Numbered from the stretch's first letter, positions 24,866-34,413 are shown. The stretch: DNA of 64,000 nt from Actinoplanes italicus (GCF_003001815.1 NZ_PVMZ01000011.1:248001-312000), one strand, 5' to 3'. The notes: generated from the sequence alone by a model not told the origin. A program made the numbers and translations.

Positions 24866-27069
24866 CACCTCGTCCAGAACCGGAGCGTGTCGAAAGCCCC
24901 TTGGACATCGCTGTGGTCGGTGTCGGCGGTTACTACCCCGGCTCGACCGACATGGCCAGCCTGTGGGAGACGCTGCGCACGGGGGCCGATCGCGTGGCCG
25001 AGATACCGAAGGAACGATGGGACTGGCGCGCCCACCATGACGAGCGCCGTGGACGCGACCAGAAGAGCTATGGCAAGTGGGGTGCTTTCCTGGACGATGT
25101 CGCCGGATTCGACGCCTCGTTCTTCGACGTCCTGCCGAGCGATGCCGAGATCATGGACCCTCAGGAACGCCTCTTCCTCGAGGTCGTCTGGAGCCTGCTC
25201 GAGGAGACCGGCTATCTGGGAACAGCCACCCACGAGAAGTCGACCGGGGTGTTTGTCGGCCTCATGTACGAGACGTACGGCCGGATCGCTGCCACGGGCT
25301 GGAACTCAGGGCAGTTGACCAGCGCCGATTCGACAGCGTGGCGACTGGCCAACATGGTCTCCTACCAATGCGACTTCCAGGGGCCGAGTTACGCGGTCGG
25401 CTCCGCCTGCTCCTCCTCGCTCACCGCCGTACACCTCGCCTGTCAGAGCATCCGCAGCGGTGAATGCCGGATGGCCGTCGCGGGCGGGGCCAACCTCATC
25501 CTGCACCCCGCTCACTTGGCCGGACTGGCCTCCAGGGGCATGCTCTCGCCCGAGGGCCGGTGCAGGACGTTCGACGCCGGGGCCAACGGCTTCGTGCCCG
25601 GTGAAGGAGTGGGCGCCGTTCTCCTGAAGTCACTCGCGGACGCCGAGGCCGACAACGATGAGATATGGGGCGTGATCAAGGCCAGCTTCGTCAACTCCGC
25701 GGGCCGCCGCTCCGGTTTCACCGTCCCGAATCCCACGGCACAGGCCGATCTGATCACCGAGGCGATACGCCGGGCGGGCGTGACGCCGCAGTCGATCGGC
25801 TACATCGAGGCGCACGGCACGGGCACCAAGCTGGGTGACCCCCTCGAAACAGCAGCGCTCAACGCCGCGCTCACCCCTCGCGCAGACGGCGCGCAGAACG
25901 CCACCGCGGGACCCCCGCGATGCGCCGTCGGCTCGGTGAAGGCGAACATCGGGCACCTCGAAGGAGCCGCCGGGATCGCCGGCCTCACCAAACTACTGCT
26001 CCAGCTCCGGCACCGTCAGATCGCCCCCTGCGTCCACCTCGACAAGGTCAACCCGATGATCGACACCGAATCGGGTCGTTTCTACTTCCCCACCGAGCTG
26101 ACCGACTGGGTCAGCGAGCCGGGGACACCCCGGCGCGGGGGTGTCAGCTCGTTCGGATCCGGCGGAGCCGGTGCCCACGTCATCGTCGAGGAGTACCCGG
26201 ACGAACGCCGCCGCTCCAGAGCGACCACGGACGCCGACGGCGAGGAGGACGTGCTTCTGCTCTCGGCCCGGACCCTCCCGCAACTGCGCATCATCGCCGA
26301 GCGCACCGCGGAGCTGCTGGCCGGCGCCGACGCGCCCGGACTACGCGCGCTCACGTACATGGCCGCGCTGCGCCGCAAGGAGATGCCGGTGCGCCTGGCG
26401 GTGCTGGGGAGGAACATCGAGGAGGTGCTGGCCGGACTGCGTTCCTTCCAGCACGGCGATGATGTGCCCCGAGTCTGCCACGGTACAGCCGTGCCGCAGC
26501 ATGCCGGTGGCGGGAACTCCGAGCCGGTCGTCGCCCAGACCCGCGAGTACCGGGAGCTGGCGCGTTTGGCGCGGCTGTGGACACAGGGCTCGGTCGTCGA
26601 CTGGAGCCCTGTGTGGCCAGGCCCGCGACCTTTCCCGGTGACGCTGCCGCGCTATCCCTTCGCGAAGAAGCCGTACTGGATCCCGCTCGCGCAGGACCCG
26701 GAGCCGGTACCTTCGCCGTCCGTGACGGTGGCATCGGACGCCGCTTCGTCCGACCGCGCGCCGACGGAGAAGCCGGTGCCGTCACGGCTCTCGATCGAGC
26801 AAGAACTGCGCAGCCTCGCCACCCGCTTCCTGCGGGTCCCGGAGTCGGAGATCGACGTCGACTTGGACCTGGTCATGCTCGGCTTCGACTCGATCGCCCT
26901 GATTCAGCTCGTCGGCGACCTGCAGGACACGTACGAGATCGACCTCGACGAGGCCGTGGACGCCGTCCTGTCCGACCATCTGTCGCTGGCGGGGCTGGCC
27001 GACCACGTCGAGCGGGCGACGGCCGCCGGACACGTTCCGGCGACGATGCCGGAGCTGGGTGAACGGTGA
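24862..27069 (+). CDS. KS-ACP polyketide synthase protein (trans-AT-like)
   Basis: 735-residue modular PKS fragment. The ketosynthase is at about residues 13-435 with C183 in GSACSSSLTAVH and both His residues (EAHGTGT, NIGHLEGAAG), so it should be able to condense. A post-KS linker ends in TLPRYPFAKKPYW, typical where no AT follows. The C-terminal ACP (about 640-720) carries its Ser in LGFDSIALIQL. There are no AT, KR or DH domains, and no AT gene occurs in the cluster, so extender loading must come from elsewhere. The start was chosen at the ATG overlapping the upstream stop. Confidence 0.92.
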   Translation: MTPRPEPERVESPLDIAVVGVGGYYPGSTDMASLWETLRTGADRVAEIPKERWDWRAHHDERRGRDQKSYGKWGAFLDDVAGFDASFFDVLPSDAEIMDPQERLFLEVVWSLLEETGYLGTATHEKSTGVFVGLMYETYGRIAATGWNSGQLTSADSTAWRLANMVSYQCDFQGPSYAVGSACSSSLTAVHLACQSIRSGECRMAVAGGANLILHPAHLAGLASRGMLSPEGRCRTFDAGANGFVPGEGVGAVLLKSLADAEADNDEIWGVIKASFVNSAGRRSGFTVPNPTAQADLITEAIRRAGVTPQSIGYIEAHGTGTKLGDPLETAALNAALTPRADGAQNATAGPPRCAVGSVKANIGHLEGAAGIAGLTKLLLQLRHRQIAPCVHLDKVNPMIDTESGRFYFPTELTDWVSEPGTPRRGGVSSFGSGGAGAHVIVEEYPDERRRSRATTDADGEEDVLLLSARTLPQLRIIAERTAELLAGADAPGLRALTYMAALRRKEMPVRLAVLGRNIEEVLAGLRSFQHGDDVPRVCHGTAVPQHAGGGNSEPVVAQTREYRELARLARLWTQGSVVDWSPVWPGPRPFPVTLPRYPFAKKPYWIPLAQDPEPVPSPSVTVASDAASSDRAPTEKPVPSRLSIEQELRSLATRFLRVPESEIDVDLDLVMLGFDSIALIQLVGDLQDTYEIDLDEAVDAVLSDHLSLAGLADHVERATAAGHVPATMPELGER

Positions 27070-28550
27070 CGGACCGGGCCATGCTGGAGGTTGCCGCGCT
27101 GCTGGGCTGGGAGAACGCACGGGCCGCGGAGCGTCCTGTGCTGGGTGAGCTGACCACGGAGGGGACAGCGACGATGTCGGGCGCCGAACTGCGCACCGAT
27201 GTCATTCGGGTAGCGCGTCACGCGGAGCGCCTGCGGCCGACCGTGATCGCCGTCCTGGACGGCAGCCGCAGCAGCATCGCCGTACTGCTCGGCCTCCTCG
27301 CTGCGGCGGTCGACGTCGTCGTGGTCGAGGCGGGCAATTCGCATCTGCGCGACGAGCGGTCGGTGATCTGGTCCACCGGTGCGCGGACCCTGATCAAACC
27401 GGAGTCGTCGGCGGTGCCCGCGCCGACGGGACCGACGGAACTGACCTATGACGACCTGCTCGCACCCGACCCAGGGAGGGCGTGGACGCCACCCTCCGGA
27501 TCCGGCTCGGCGAGCCCCGATCTCCTGCTGCTGACGTCCGGTTCGACCTCCGAGCCGCGGCTCGCACGGCAGCCGATGCGGGCCGCGATCAGGGGAGGCG
27601 AGCTCTACCGGAGCATCCATGGGTACGGCCCGGCGGACCGGATCCTGCTGCCCGTCCCCGTCGCGCACTCGTTCGGGCTCGTCGGGGGTCTCTTCGCCGG
27701 GCTGAGCGCTGGCGCGCAAGTCCTGACCATGCCGAAGTTCTCGGTCGGCCGGCTCGTGGGAGCCCTGGCCGACGGTGTGTCCGCGGTGCTCGGCACGCCC
27801 CTGCTGTACTCGATGCTGGTCCGCGCCTGGGGAACCGAGGCGCACACGCCGGGGCTGCGGCTCCTGCTGTCGTCGGGCGGCCCACTGCCGCAGGAGACGG
27901 CAGACGGCGTGCGGCGGCTGTGCGGAGTGCCGGTGTACCAGGTCTACGGAAGCACCGAGACCGGGCTCGTCGCCTGCCAGGACAGCAGCAGAGAGGCCTG
28001 GCACCCGGGATCGGTCGGGGCGTTCGCGCCGGACGTGCAATGGGAGTTGCTGCCGGACATGCCCGGGGAGGACTCAGTCGGATCCGGTCGTCGGCTCGCG
28101 GTCCGAACCTCGACGATGTTCACTGGATACTCCGACGGGGGCCCGGGACCCGGCCCCGGCCTCTACGAAACCGGCGACCTGGTGCGTATCTCGGACACGT
28201 CCGAGTTGTTCCTGCTGGGCCGTAAGCAGACCTTCATCAACGTGGGTGGCAAGAAGGTCAATCCCCAGCGGGTCGCACGCGTTGTCGGCTACCACCCCGA
28301 CGTGGCCGAGGTGCACGTCTTCGGCGTCGAGAAGCATGGCGAGCAGACGGTCCACGCCGCAGTCGTAGCCGGGCCCCGCGGCGGTGCCGGACTGCCCGCC
28401 GGGGTGACCGCGCTGTGCCGCGAGCGGCTTGCCGCCCACGAGGTGCCGCACCACGTTCACCTCCTGCGAACTCTCCCCCGCTCCGCGCTGGGAAAGGTCG
28501 ACATCTCCGCTCTCCTGGCCGCCGTCGGCGTAGAGGAGGACGAAGCATGA
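27066..28550 (+). CDS. AMP-forming acyl/aminoacyl ligase (ANL superfamily)
   Basis: 494-residue adenylating enzyme. Motifs are a shortened P-loop LLLTSGSTSEPRL, YQVYGSTETG, ETGDLVR, GGKKVNPQRV and the C-terminal catalytic Lys region RSALGKVD. It activates a carboxylic acid as an acyl-AMP and loads CoA or a carrier protein. The GTG start overlaps the KS-ACP stop (GTGA), so it is in the same operon. It is the only such ligase in the cluster and therefore a candidate for loading the substrate of the BtrK-like decarboxylase or another starter acid. Confidence 0.9.
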   Translation: MTDRAMLEVAALLGWENARAAERPVLGELTTEGTATMSGAELRTDVIRVARHAERLRPTVIAVLDGSRSSIAVLLGLLAAAVDVVVVEAGNSHLRDERSVIWSTGARTLIKPESSAVPAPTGPTELTYDDLLAPDPGRAWTPPSGSGSASPDLLLLTSGSTSEPRLARQPMRAAIRGGELYRSIHGYGPADRILLPVPVAHSFGLVGGLFAGLSAGAQVLTMPKFSVGRLVGALADGVSAVLGTPLLYSMLVRAWGTEAHTPGLRLLLSSGGPLPQETADGVRRLCGVPVYQVYGSTETGLVACQDSSREAWHPGSVGAFAPDVQWELLPDMPGEDSVGSGRRLAVRTSTMFTGYSDGGPGPGPGLYETGDLVRISDTSELFLLGRKQTFINVGGKKVNPQRVARVVGYHPDVAEVHVFGVEKHGEQTVHAAVVAGPRGGAGLPAGVTALCRERLAAHEVPHHVHLLRTLPRSALGKVDISALLAAVGVEEDEA

Positions 28551-29623
28551 GCCGGGTCGTCACCGTCTTCGGCGGCTATCCGGACAGTGAGACCACCGGT
28601 GGCCTGCGGATGGCATGGCGCACCGCCGCCGCACTCATCCGGCGCGGGCACGAAGTCGCGGTGCTCACCGATTCCGCGCGCCCGCCCGGACCGCCGGACG
28701 ATCTGCCGGTCCGGTTCCTGACCCGTGAGCAGCTCGGCGCGAGCCCGGACTGGCGGCGACCCGATGTGGTGCACGTATACGACCTCGCGTCGGCGGAGTA
28801 CGCCGGGCTCGGGTACGAGCTGGCCCGCGAGAGCGGGGCGGAGTTCTTGCTGACACCCGCCTCCGACCCGGGTACCTGGCCGGATCACCGGCTGGGGCGC
28901 CGATTGTGCGGTGCGGCCGGTGCCGTGTTCACTCTGACCCCGTCGGAGGCGGCACTCCTGGCCGACTTCGGCGTGCCCGCCTCGCGTATCCGCCACATCC
29001 CGCAGGCTCCGGATCTGATCGGGACCGGTGACGGCGCGGCGTTCCGGGACCGGCATTCGGTGAGCGGGCCGCTGGTGCTGTTCCTGGGGCGCAAGGTTCC
29101 GTCAAAGGGGTATCACCTCCTGCTCGAAGCAGCCCCACTTATCTGGCGAGCGCTGCCGGAGACGGTTCTCGCGTTCGGTGGGCCGTCGGGCGGGAGGGCG
29201 GACCAGAGCGTCTTCGCCCGCCACCGGGACGAGCAGATTCTCGACCTCGGCCTGCTCGACGAGAGCACCAAACACGACGCACTGGCCGCCTGCGATCTGC
29301 TCTGCCTGCCCTCCTGCGCGGATGTCTTCCCGCTGGTGTTCGCCGAGGCATGGTCCTGCGGCAAGCCGGTGGTGTCCGGGCGCTTCGCCGGAGTGGAGGA
29401 CGTGGTGCGAGCCGACGTCGACGGGCTGGTGTGCGACCTGACGGCCGGCCACGTCGCCGCCGCGGTCCTGCGGTTGCTGCGGAACAAGGACTTGCGTACG
29501 AGCCTCGGTGCGGCCGGCCTGACCCGGATACGGGACGGAATGAACTGGCCGCACGTGGCAGCCGTGGTCGAAACCGCGTTTCCCGGGGCCCGCGACGGCC
29601 GGACACAGCGAGGCGAACGGTGA
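28547..29623 (+). CDS. GT4-family glycosyltransferase
   Basis: 358-residue GT-B fold enzyme. The N-terminal acceptor domain begins VVTVFGGYPDSETTGGLRMA; the C-terminal donor domain starts near LVLFLGRKVPSKGYHLL and contains the GT4 E-x7-E-type segment FPLVFAEAWSCGKPVV. In 2-deoxystreptamine clusters a GT4 enzyme (BtrM/NeoM) adds the first sugar to the cyclitol, and this gene could play that part. It overlaps both neighbours by 4 nt. Confidence 0.9.
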   Translation: MSRVVTVFGGYPDSETTGGLRMAWRTAAALIRRGHEVAVLTDSARPPGPPDDLPVRFLTREQLGASPDWRRPDVVHVYDLASAEYAGLGYELARESGAEFLLTPASDPGTWPDHRLGRRLCGAAGAVFTLTPSEAALLADFGVPASRIRHIPQAPDLIGTGDGAAFRDRHSVSGPLVLFLGRKVPSKGYHLLLEAAPLIWRALPETVLAFGGPSGGRADQSVFARHRDEQILDLGLLDESTKHDALAACDLLCLPSCADVFPLVFAEAWSCGKPVVSGRFAGVEDVVRADVDGLVCDLTAGHVAAAVLRLLRNKDLRTSLGAAGLTRIRDGMNWPHVAAVVETAFPGARDGRTQRGER

Positions 29624-30558
29624 CATCCCTCGAAGCCGTCGCGGTCCATCTGCCCCGACACAGCGAACCGGTCGCCGGACGCCTGCGCGCGTTCGGGCAC
29701 AGCGATCAGGAAATCAAGAACTATCGCCAATTCTACGGGTTCTCCGAGATCCGGGTGGATCACGACCGGAGCATGGCGGAGCAACTCATTGCCGCTGGAC
29801 GGGGGTTGACGGAGCTGCGCGGCCAGGAGCACCGGGTGCGCTACGTGCTGCAGGCAAGGACCATGCCGGTGTCCGCACCGTACCCGATCAATCCGCTGCA
29901 CGAGGCCCGCGCGGCCCTAGGCCTCACGCACGCGCCGGCGTTCTCCGTCAGCCAGCAGGCGTGCGCCTCCGTACTGGTCTGCGTCGAACTGGCGGGGCGG
30001 ATGCTCGCGCAGGACGGTGATCCGGACGCTCTCGCCCTGATCTTCGCCGGGGAGAAGACCTTCACCGACGACGCGCGCGTCCTCGGGGTGACGGCCGTGA
30101 TGGGTGAGGGCGTGGTGGCGCTCCTGGTCCGCGCGGGCGACGTCGGCAGGGACCGGATGCTCGGTTACGCCTCCCGCATCTGCGGCGAGTTCTACCGCGG
30201 CTCCCGGATGACGGACGAGGATCACGAGAGATGGGCGGTGCGTTACCCCGACGTGCTCGTCGACGTCATCACCTCTGCCCTCGACCGTGCGGGCCTGACG
30301 ATCGACGACATCAGCCTCATCCTGCCGCACCACGTCAATCAGCTGTCCTGGCGCAAGGTGATCAAGGGCCTGGGACTCAAGAACCTGGACCGTCTCTACC
30401 TCGACAACCTCTCCAGGATCGGGCACTGCTTCGGTGCTGACGCCTTCATCAACTACTGCTCGGCCCGCGCGGACGGCAGGCTCGTGCCCGGCGACCGCTA
30501 CCTGATGACCGCGGTCGGCCTGGGCGCCACGTTCTCGGCCATGGTCTTCGAGCACTGA
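29620..30558 (+). CDS. KAS III-like ketosynthase/acyltransferase (copy 2)
   Basis: 312-residue thiolase-fold enzyme, paralogue of 20827-21714. Active Cys115 is in SVSQQACASVLV, the His is in ILPHHVNQLSW, and GHCFGADAFIN replaces the FabH Asn motif. It starts at a GTG overlapping the glycosyltransferase stop. It is followed at 21 bp by a shorter thiolase-fold protein lacking the Cys, an arrangement like PqsC-PqsB. The likely task is a chain-building condensation or transfer of an acyl group to an amine or hydroxyl; the sequence cannot separate these. Confidence 0.88.
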   Translation: MTSLEAVAVHLPRHSEPVAGRLRAFGHSDQEIKNYRQFYGFSEIRVDHDRSMAEQLIAAGRGLTELRGQEHRVRYVLQARTMPVSAPYPINPLHEARAALGLTHAPAFSVSQQACASVLVCVELAGRMLAQDGDPDALALIFAGEKTFTDDARVLGVTAVMGEGVVALLVRAGDVGRDRMLGYASRICGEFYRGSRMTDEDHERWAVRYPDVLVDVITSALDRAGLTIDDISLILPHHVNQLSWRKVIKGLGLKNLDRLYLDNLSRIGHCFGADAFINYCSARADGRLVPGDRYLMTAVGLGATFSAMVFEH

Positions 30559-30578
30559 ACCGGAAGAAGGGCCACGCG

Positions 30579-31427
30579 GTGTACATCGGACCGAAGCCGG
30601 GCGGCATCGGGGCGGACCTGCGCCTCGCCCACATCGACCACTGCGCCTTCGACGGGCTGAGTGCCTTCAACGATCGGGACCGAACCTATTTCAGCCACCT
30701 GTGGGAGCTGTTCGGGCTTCCGTGGGAGGACGCGTATCTCGCGGGTCGCCGGACCACCTTCCACGACATGATCGGGCCGATGCTCGGCCGGCTCGGGCCG
30801 CTTGCCGGAGGGTTCGACGCGGCGGTGCTCGCCAGCTCCACTCCTGACGCGGAGCCCGGCTTCCCCCTGCCGTTCCTGGACCTCCCGCTCGGCGGTATCG
30901 ACACGGTGTTCGCCGTCTCCGACCAAGGTGCCGCCGGCGCGTTCACCGCGCTCCGGCTCACCGCGACCACCCTGCCCGCGGGTTCCCACGGACGTGCGCT
31001 CGTCCTCGTCATGGACCAGGCGACCGTGTGGCAGGGGCCGCCGGTCCCCGAGGACATGCGTCCGACCCGCGACATGGCCGTGGCGCTCGTACTCGACCGC
31101 GACGGCGCACTCGGCGCCCCGAGGGTCCGTCAGCACACCCGTGTGTCGACATCCGACATCATCACCCTGCTGCGGGCCGAGGCGGAGGAGGCCGGGGCGG
31201 TCACCGCGATCTGCCGGCCGGCCCTCGCACCGTACTGGGCGAAGGCCGGTGTCAGCGCGGACGTTCTGCCCGTCCCCGCCGGGCTGCCGTGCGCCGGGCC
31301 GTGGGTCACGCTCTCGCAGCACTGCGCCAACCTCCCGGAAACCTCGGACCGCAGGATCGTCCTGGCCGACTACGACCCTCGCCTCGGATACCTGAGCCTG
31401 TGCCGGCTCGATACGGCCGCGGTCTGA
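30579..31427 (+). CDS. Thiolase-fold protein lacking the catalytic cysteine (KAS III partner, A)
   Basis: 282 residues. The segment VFAVSDQGAAGAFTALRL aligns with the nucleophile loop of the KAS III proteins in this cluster, with Ala where Cys should be, so it is probably not an independent condensing enzyme. The length and position directly after an active KAS III resemble PqsB, the inactive subunit of the PqsBC heterodimer. It ends with LADYDPRLGYLSL, echoed in the related protein at 43347-44210 (VMEYDPILDQLG). The partner role is inference. Confidence 0.72.
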   Translation: MYIGPKPGGIGADLRLAHIDHCAFDGLSAFNDRDRTYFSHLWELFGLPWEDAYLAGRRTTFHDMIGPMLGRLGPLAGGFDAAVLASSTPDAEPGFPLPFLDLPLGGIDTVFAVSDQGAAGAFTALRLTATTLPAGSHGRALVLVMDQATVWQGPPVPEDMRPTRDMAVALVLDRDGALGAPRVRQHTRVSTSDIITLLRAEAEEAGAVTAICRPALAPYWAKAGVSADVLPVPAGLPCAGPWVTLSQHCANLPETSDRRIVLADYDPRLGYLSLCRLDTAAV

Positions 31428-31519
31428 ATCAGGCGCTTCGCATGGCCATTCCTCGGTAAATGTTGCTAGCGTCCCGTGAGTCCTTTTTCCCACCAGCCGT
31501 CGCACTCCCGGAGGTCTGT

Positions 31520-32866
31520 ATGTTCGCCATGACCACGCATGAGAGAAGGGGCGTGTGGCGCACCATTTCGGGCCTCGCAATCCCGCTCTTCGTGGCCGAG
31601 TCCCTCAATTTCGCCGTCCAGCTCGGCATCGTGGCCATCCTGGGGCGTATGGGGGGCGACGCCATCTATATTCGCTCCCTGTATCAGCCCGTCAGCCTCA
31701 TCCTGCTCGCCGTGACCGTGGGCTTTGCGGTCGCCAACCAGGTGGCCGCCGCGATCAGCAAGGGGGCCGGGCGTCCCCGGGACGTCATGGCGAACGCCGC
31801 CAGCCTGGCCCGAGTCTGGCTAGGGCTCGGCGCGGCCCTGTATCTGATTCTCCTGATCGCCGCTCCCCTGCTGGCCGGATTCTTCCACGTGGACGCCGGG
31901 CAGCGGGACGCTTTCGTCTCCTTCCTGCGCTGGACCAGCGCCGCCGGGCTGCTGACCATCGGGCCGGAACTCTGCGCGTCGAGCCTGCGCGGCTACGGGT
32001 ACGTGCGGCACGCCACCCTGCTGGTCGTCGGTACGGCGAGCGTCCGGATCAGCCTCGTGGCCGGTCTCGGGCTCGGCACCGACATCGGGATCGCGGCGAT
32101 CCCGATCGCTGACGCGACAGCGGGTGTGGCCGGCCTGGCCATGGGGTTGGTCCTGCTGCGCCGCACCGAGCTGTGGCATCCGCCGGCGGCCCTGGTGTGG
32201 CGGCGCGAAGTCCTCACCGACCTGCGCCGCATCGGCGTGCCCATCGCGATGTCGTTCTTCGTGATCTCCGCGTACAACCTCGCGGTCATCGGCGTCCTCG
32301 GGAATTACGGGCCGGACGCCGTGGCCGGTTTCACCGTCGTGTCCACCATGCAGAACCTCGTGCTGCTGCCGGGAATGGTCCTGGGCACGGCCACCGCGAT
32401 CACCATCAACCAGCAGCGCGGGTCGGGCGACTGGCAGCGCATACGTGCGTCGATGCGCGGCGGCATCGAGGTCACCGTCATGGCGTACGTGGTGGTCGCT
32501 TTGCTGGTGTGGGCGGTACATGACCCATTGGCACGACTGATCAGCGGCGACGCCGGCGTTGCCGCGGCCGCCGGCAGCTACCTGGGTGCCGTGGCGCTCA
32601 CCTACGCCGTCCAAGGCCCGGTACTCATGTCGCTGACCGTCATGGAGGAAACCGGCGGCGGCTTCCGGGCCATCGTTCTCAACATCATCTACTTCGGCCT
32701 GATCGTCGCGGTCAGCACCGCCGCGACCCGCGCCACCGGAAGCGTGGACAGCTTCTATGCCGCGGTGGCGTACTGCAATCTGATCGGTGTGAGCGTGCCG
32801 GTCGTCGCCATAAGGCACATTCGGAAATTGTCAGCCGAAGCAAGCGCACGAACGGCTGCCACTTGA
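31520..32866 (+). CDS. MATE-family efflux transporter
   Basis: 448-residue membrane protein with about 12 hydrophobic helices in two related halves, typical of MATE cation-coupled exporters. Recognisable segments are IPLFVAESLNFAVQLGIVAI, FAVANQVAAAIS, and LPGMVLGTATAITINQQ in the second half. The ATG at 31520 is favoured because GGAGG lies seven bases upstream; an earlier in-frame ATG at 31460 lacks one. It ends the rightward set and is a candidate exporter of the cluster's product. Confidence 0.9.
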   Translation: MFAMTTHERRGVWRTISGLAIPLFVAESLNFAVQLGIVAILGRMGGDAIYIRSLYQPVSLILLAVTVGFAVANQVAAAISKGAGRPRDVMANAASLARVWLGLGAALYLILLIAAPLLAGFFHVDAGQRDAFVSFLRWTSAAGLLTIGPELCASSLRGYGYVRHATLLVVGTASVRISLVAGLGLGTDIGIAAIPIADATAGVAGLAMGLVLLRRTELWHPPAALVWRREVLTDLRRIGVPIAMSFFVISAYNLAVIGVLGNYGPDAVAGFTVVSTMQNLVLLPGMVLGTATAITINQQRGSGDWQRIRASMRGGIEVTVMAYVVVALLVWAVHDPLARLISGDAGVAAAAGSYLGAVALTYAVQGPVLMSLTVMEETGGGFRAIVLNIIYFGLIVAVSTAATRATGSVDSFYAAVAYCNLIGVSVPVVAIRHIRKLSAEASARTAAT

Positions 32867-32920
32867 TCCGCGGGTGGCAGGTTCAAGTCCTACGCGGCGC
32901 ATCGTTGTGATGGGGACTTC

Positions 32921-32936
32921 CCCCGTTTCGACGGGG
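32921..32936 (+). terminator. UUCG-capped hairpin after the MATE gene
   Basis: CCCCGT-TTCG-ACGGGG, a six-base-pair stem closed by a TTCG tetraloop, 54 nt beyond the MATE stop in a convergent intergenic region. It is short but very stable, with no T-tract. Confidence 0.5.
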
Positions 32937-33020
32937 CGGTGATTGCCCACCGCAGGCCGGGACAATTACTTGAACTTCGGCCTTCTGGTAGTTCAGCTAT
33001 TCCGGCAGGCGATGGTTGTC

Positions 33021-33314
33021 TCATAGGCGACGTCGGGTATGTTTCCTTGGCGCTGAACAGGTATGCGGTGCCGGTCGTAGCGGTGCCGGCAACCGGAACC
33101 GGACGGCCAACCCTGTCGTAGCCGGTGGCGACGCCGCGGTGGGCCTTCGAGCCGGGCGATGCCGATCTCGACGGCGTGCTTGTGCGATGCCCTTGCCCGC
33201 CGGGAGCAGGTCGGGACGTGTGCGGGGCCGGCCTGCGCCGAGGCGGGTCACCCGAAGCTGACCCTTCAGGCGCGTGACCGGCGCACCATCCAGCTGCCGA
33301 GAGCAATCCACCAC
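33021..33314 (-). pseudogene. IS5-family transposase remnant
   Basis: Leftward fragments of a DDE transposase with frame breaks. One frame reads GQLRVTRLGAGRPRTRPDLL, close to the conserved block of actinobacterial IS5-type transposases that precedes the second catalytic Asp region. Another frame, about 60 codons further, reads KAHRGVATGYDRVG, matching the RLKxFRxVATRYDK block near their C-terminus. The sequence between them is largely deleted. No terminal inverted repeats are identified. It marks a past insertion between the rightward and leftward biosynthetic operons. Confidence 0.65.
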
Positions 33315-33375
33315 ACTGGAACGTCGAGTGCGAGTGGGAGCCGGCTCTCCGAACCTCGGCGAGACCTCGCCCGGG

Positions 33376-34413
33376 TCACACCTCGGACGGATCGAGGACG
33401 ACCTTGAAGGCCTCGCGGCGGTCGAACAGGTCGTAGGCGTCGGCGGCCGCGGACAGCGGCAGCCGATGACTGATCAGCTCGGACGGATCCAGGCGCTTGT
33501 GGCGCAGCAGCGCGAGCACCGGCTCGCGAACGGCGATGGGGTCGCCTACGACGAAGCGCACCGTCAGCTCCCGGGCGAAGGCGAGGCCCGCGGGGAAGGA
33601 GGCGTCGGTATGGTGCACGCCGACCGCGGCGATGGTGGCCCGGGGGGCCGCGGCCCCGACGGCGGTGGACAGGGCAGCCGGTGTCCCCACGGCCTCGATC
33701 ACGGCATGCGCTCCCCAGCCTCCGGTCAGCTCAGCCGTCATGTGGGCGAGCCGCGTGGGGGCGACGATCCGTCCGGGACCGGTGAAGCCCGCGCGCCGCC
33801 CGGCGTCGCTGTCGGCCAGGACGACTTCGGCGGCCCCGGCGAGCCGGGCACATGCCGCCGCGAGGACACCGACCGGTCCCGCCCCGACCACCGCCACGAC
33901 GTCGCCCGGCCGTACCCGCGCTCCCCTCACCGCCGCGTACGCCGTGCTCAGGACGTCGCCGACGAACAGTGCCTGCTCATCGGAGACACCGTCAGGCGTG
34001 GCGCACAGAACGACGTCCGCGTACGGAACGCGGACGTATTCGGCCTGGCCGCCCGCGATCGCGGGACCCACCAGGGTGGAGGAGCCGAACAGGCCGACCG
34101 ACACGCATTGGTAATGCATGCCGTGCGCGCAGGACGCACACGAGCCGCAGGCGACGATGTCGGAGGCGAACACCCGCTGTCCGGGCGCGAACGGTACCTG
34201 TGGGCCCGCCTCGACGACCACGCCGGCGAACTCGTGCCCGAGCACCGTGCCGGACTCGAACGAGGGTGTCTCGCCCCGGTAGGGGTGCAGGTCGGTGCCA
34301 CACAGAGCGGTGCGGTGCACTTCGACGATCGCGTCCCGGGGCCCGGCGAGCCGGGGTTGTGGCAGCTCTTCGACTGCGACCTTCCCGGGCCCGTGGTAGA
34401 CGACTGCCTTCAT
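33376..34413 (-). CDS. Zinc-dependent medium-chain dehydrogenase
   Basis: 345-residue MDR-family alcohol dehydrogenase. Catalytic zinc ligands are visible at LCGTDLH and GHEFAGVV. The structural-zinc Cys cluster is in ACGSCASCAHGMHYQC, and the NAD(P) site is VAVVGAGPVGVLA. Enzymes of this type (NeoA, GenD) oxidise 2-deoxy-scyllo-inosamine at C3 before the second transamination. With DOI synthase and the BtrS-like enzyme it completes a 2-deoxystreptamine route, the role I favour. Another sugar alcohol is possible. The start overlaps the upstream gene's stop (ATGA), with GGGAG about 10 nt ahead. Confidence 0.87.
   Translation of the reverse strand: MKAVVYHGPGKVAVEELPQPRLAGPRDAIVEVHRTALCGTDLHPYRGETPSFESGTVLGHEFAGVVVEAGPQVPFAPGQRVFASDIVACGSCASCAHGMHYQCVSVGLFGSSTLVGPAIAGGQAEYVRVPYADVVLCATPDGVSDEQALFVGDVLSTAYAAVRGARVRPGDVVAVVGAGPVGVLAAACARLAGAAEVVLADSDAGRRAGFTGPGRIVAPTRLAHMTAELTGGWGAHAVIEAVGTPAALSTAVGAAAPRATIAAVGVHHTDASFPAGLAFARELTVRFVVGDPIAVREPVLALLRHKRLDPSELISHRLPLSAAADAYDLFDRREAFKVVLDPSEV

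Noticed and set aside
32860..32905. tRNA-like 3' fragment with GGTTCAAGTCC (T-loop/B-box) after the MATE gene
   Set aside because: The T-stem has a mismatch and no D-arm, anticodon arm or acceptor stem can be paired in the preceding 60 bases, which are the end of the MATE coding sequence. It could be an old attachment-site scar, but no tRNA gene is supported.
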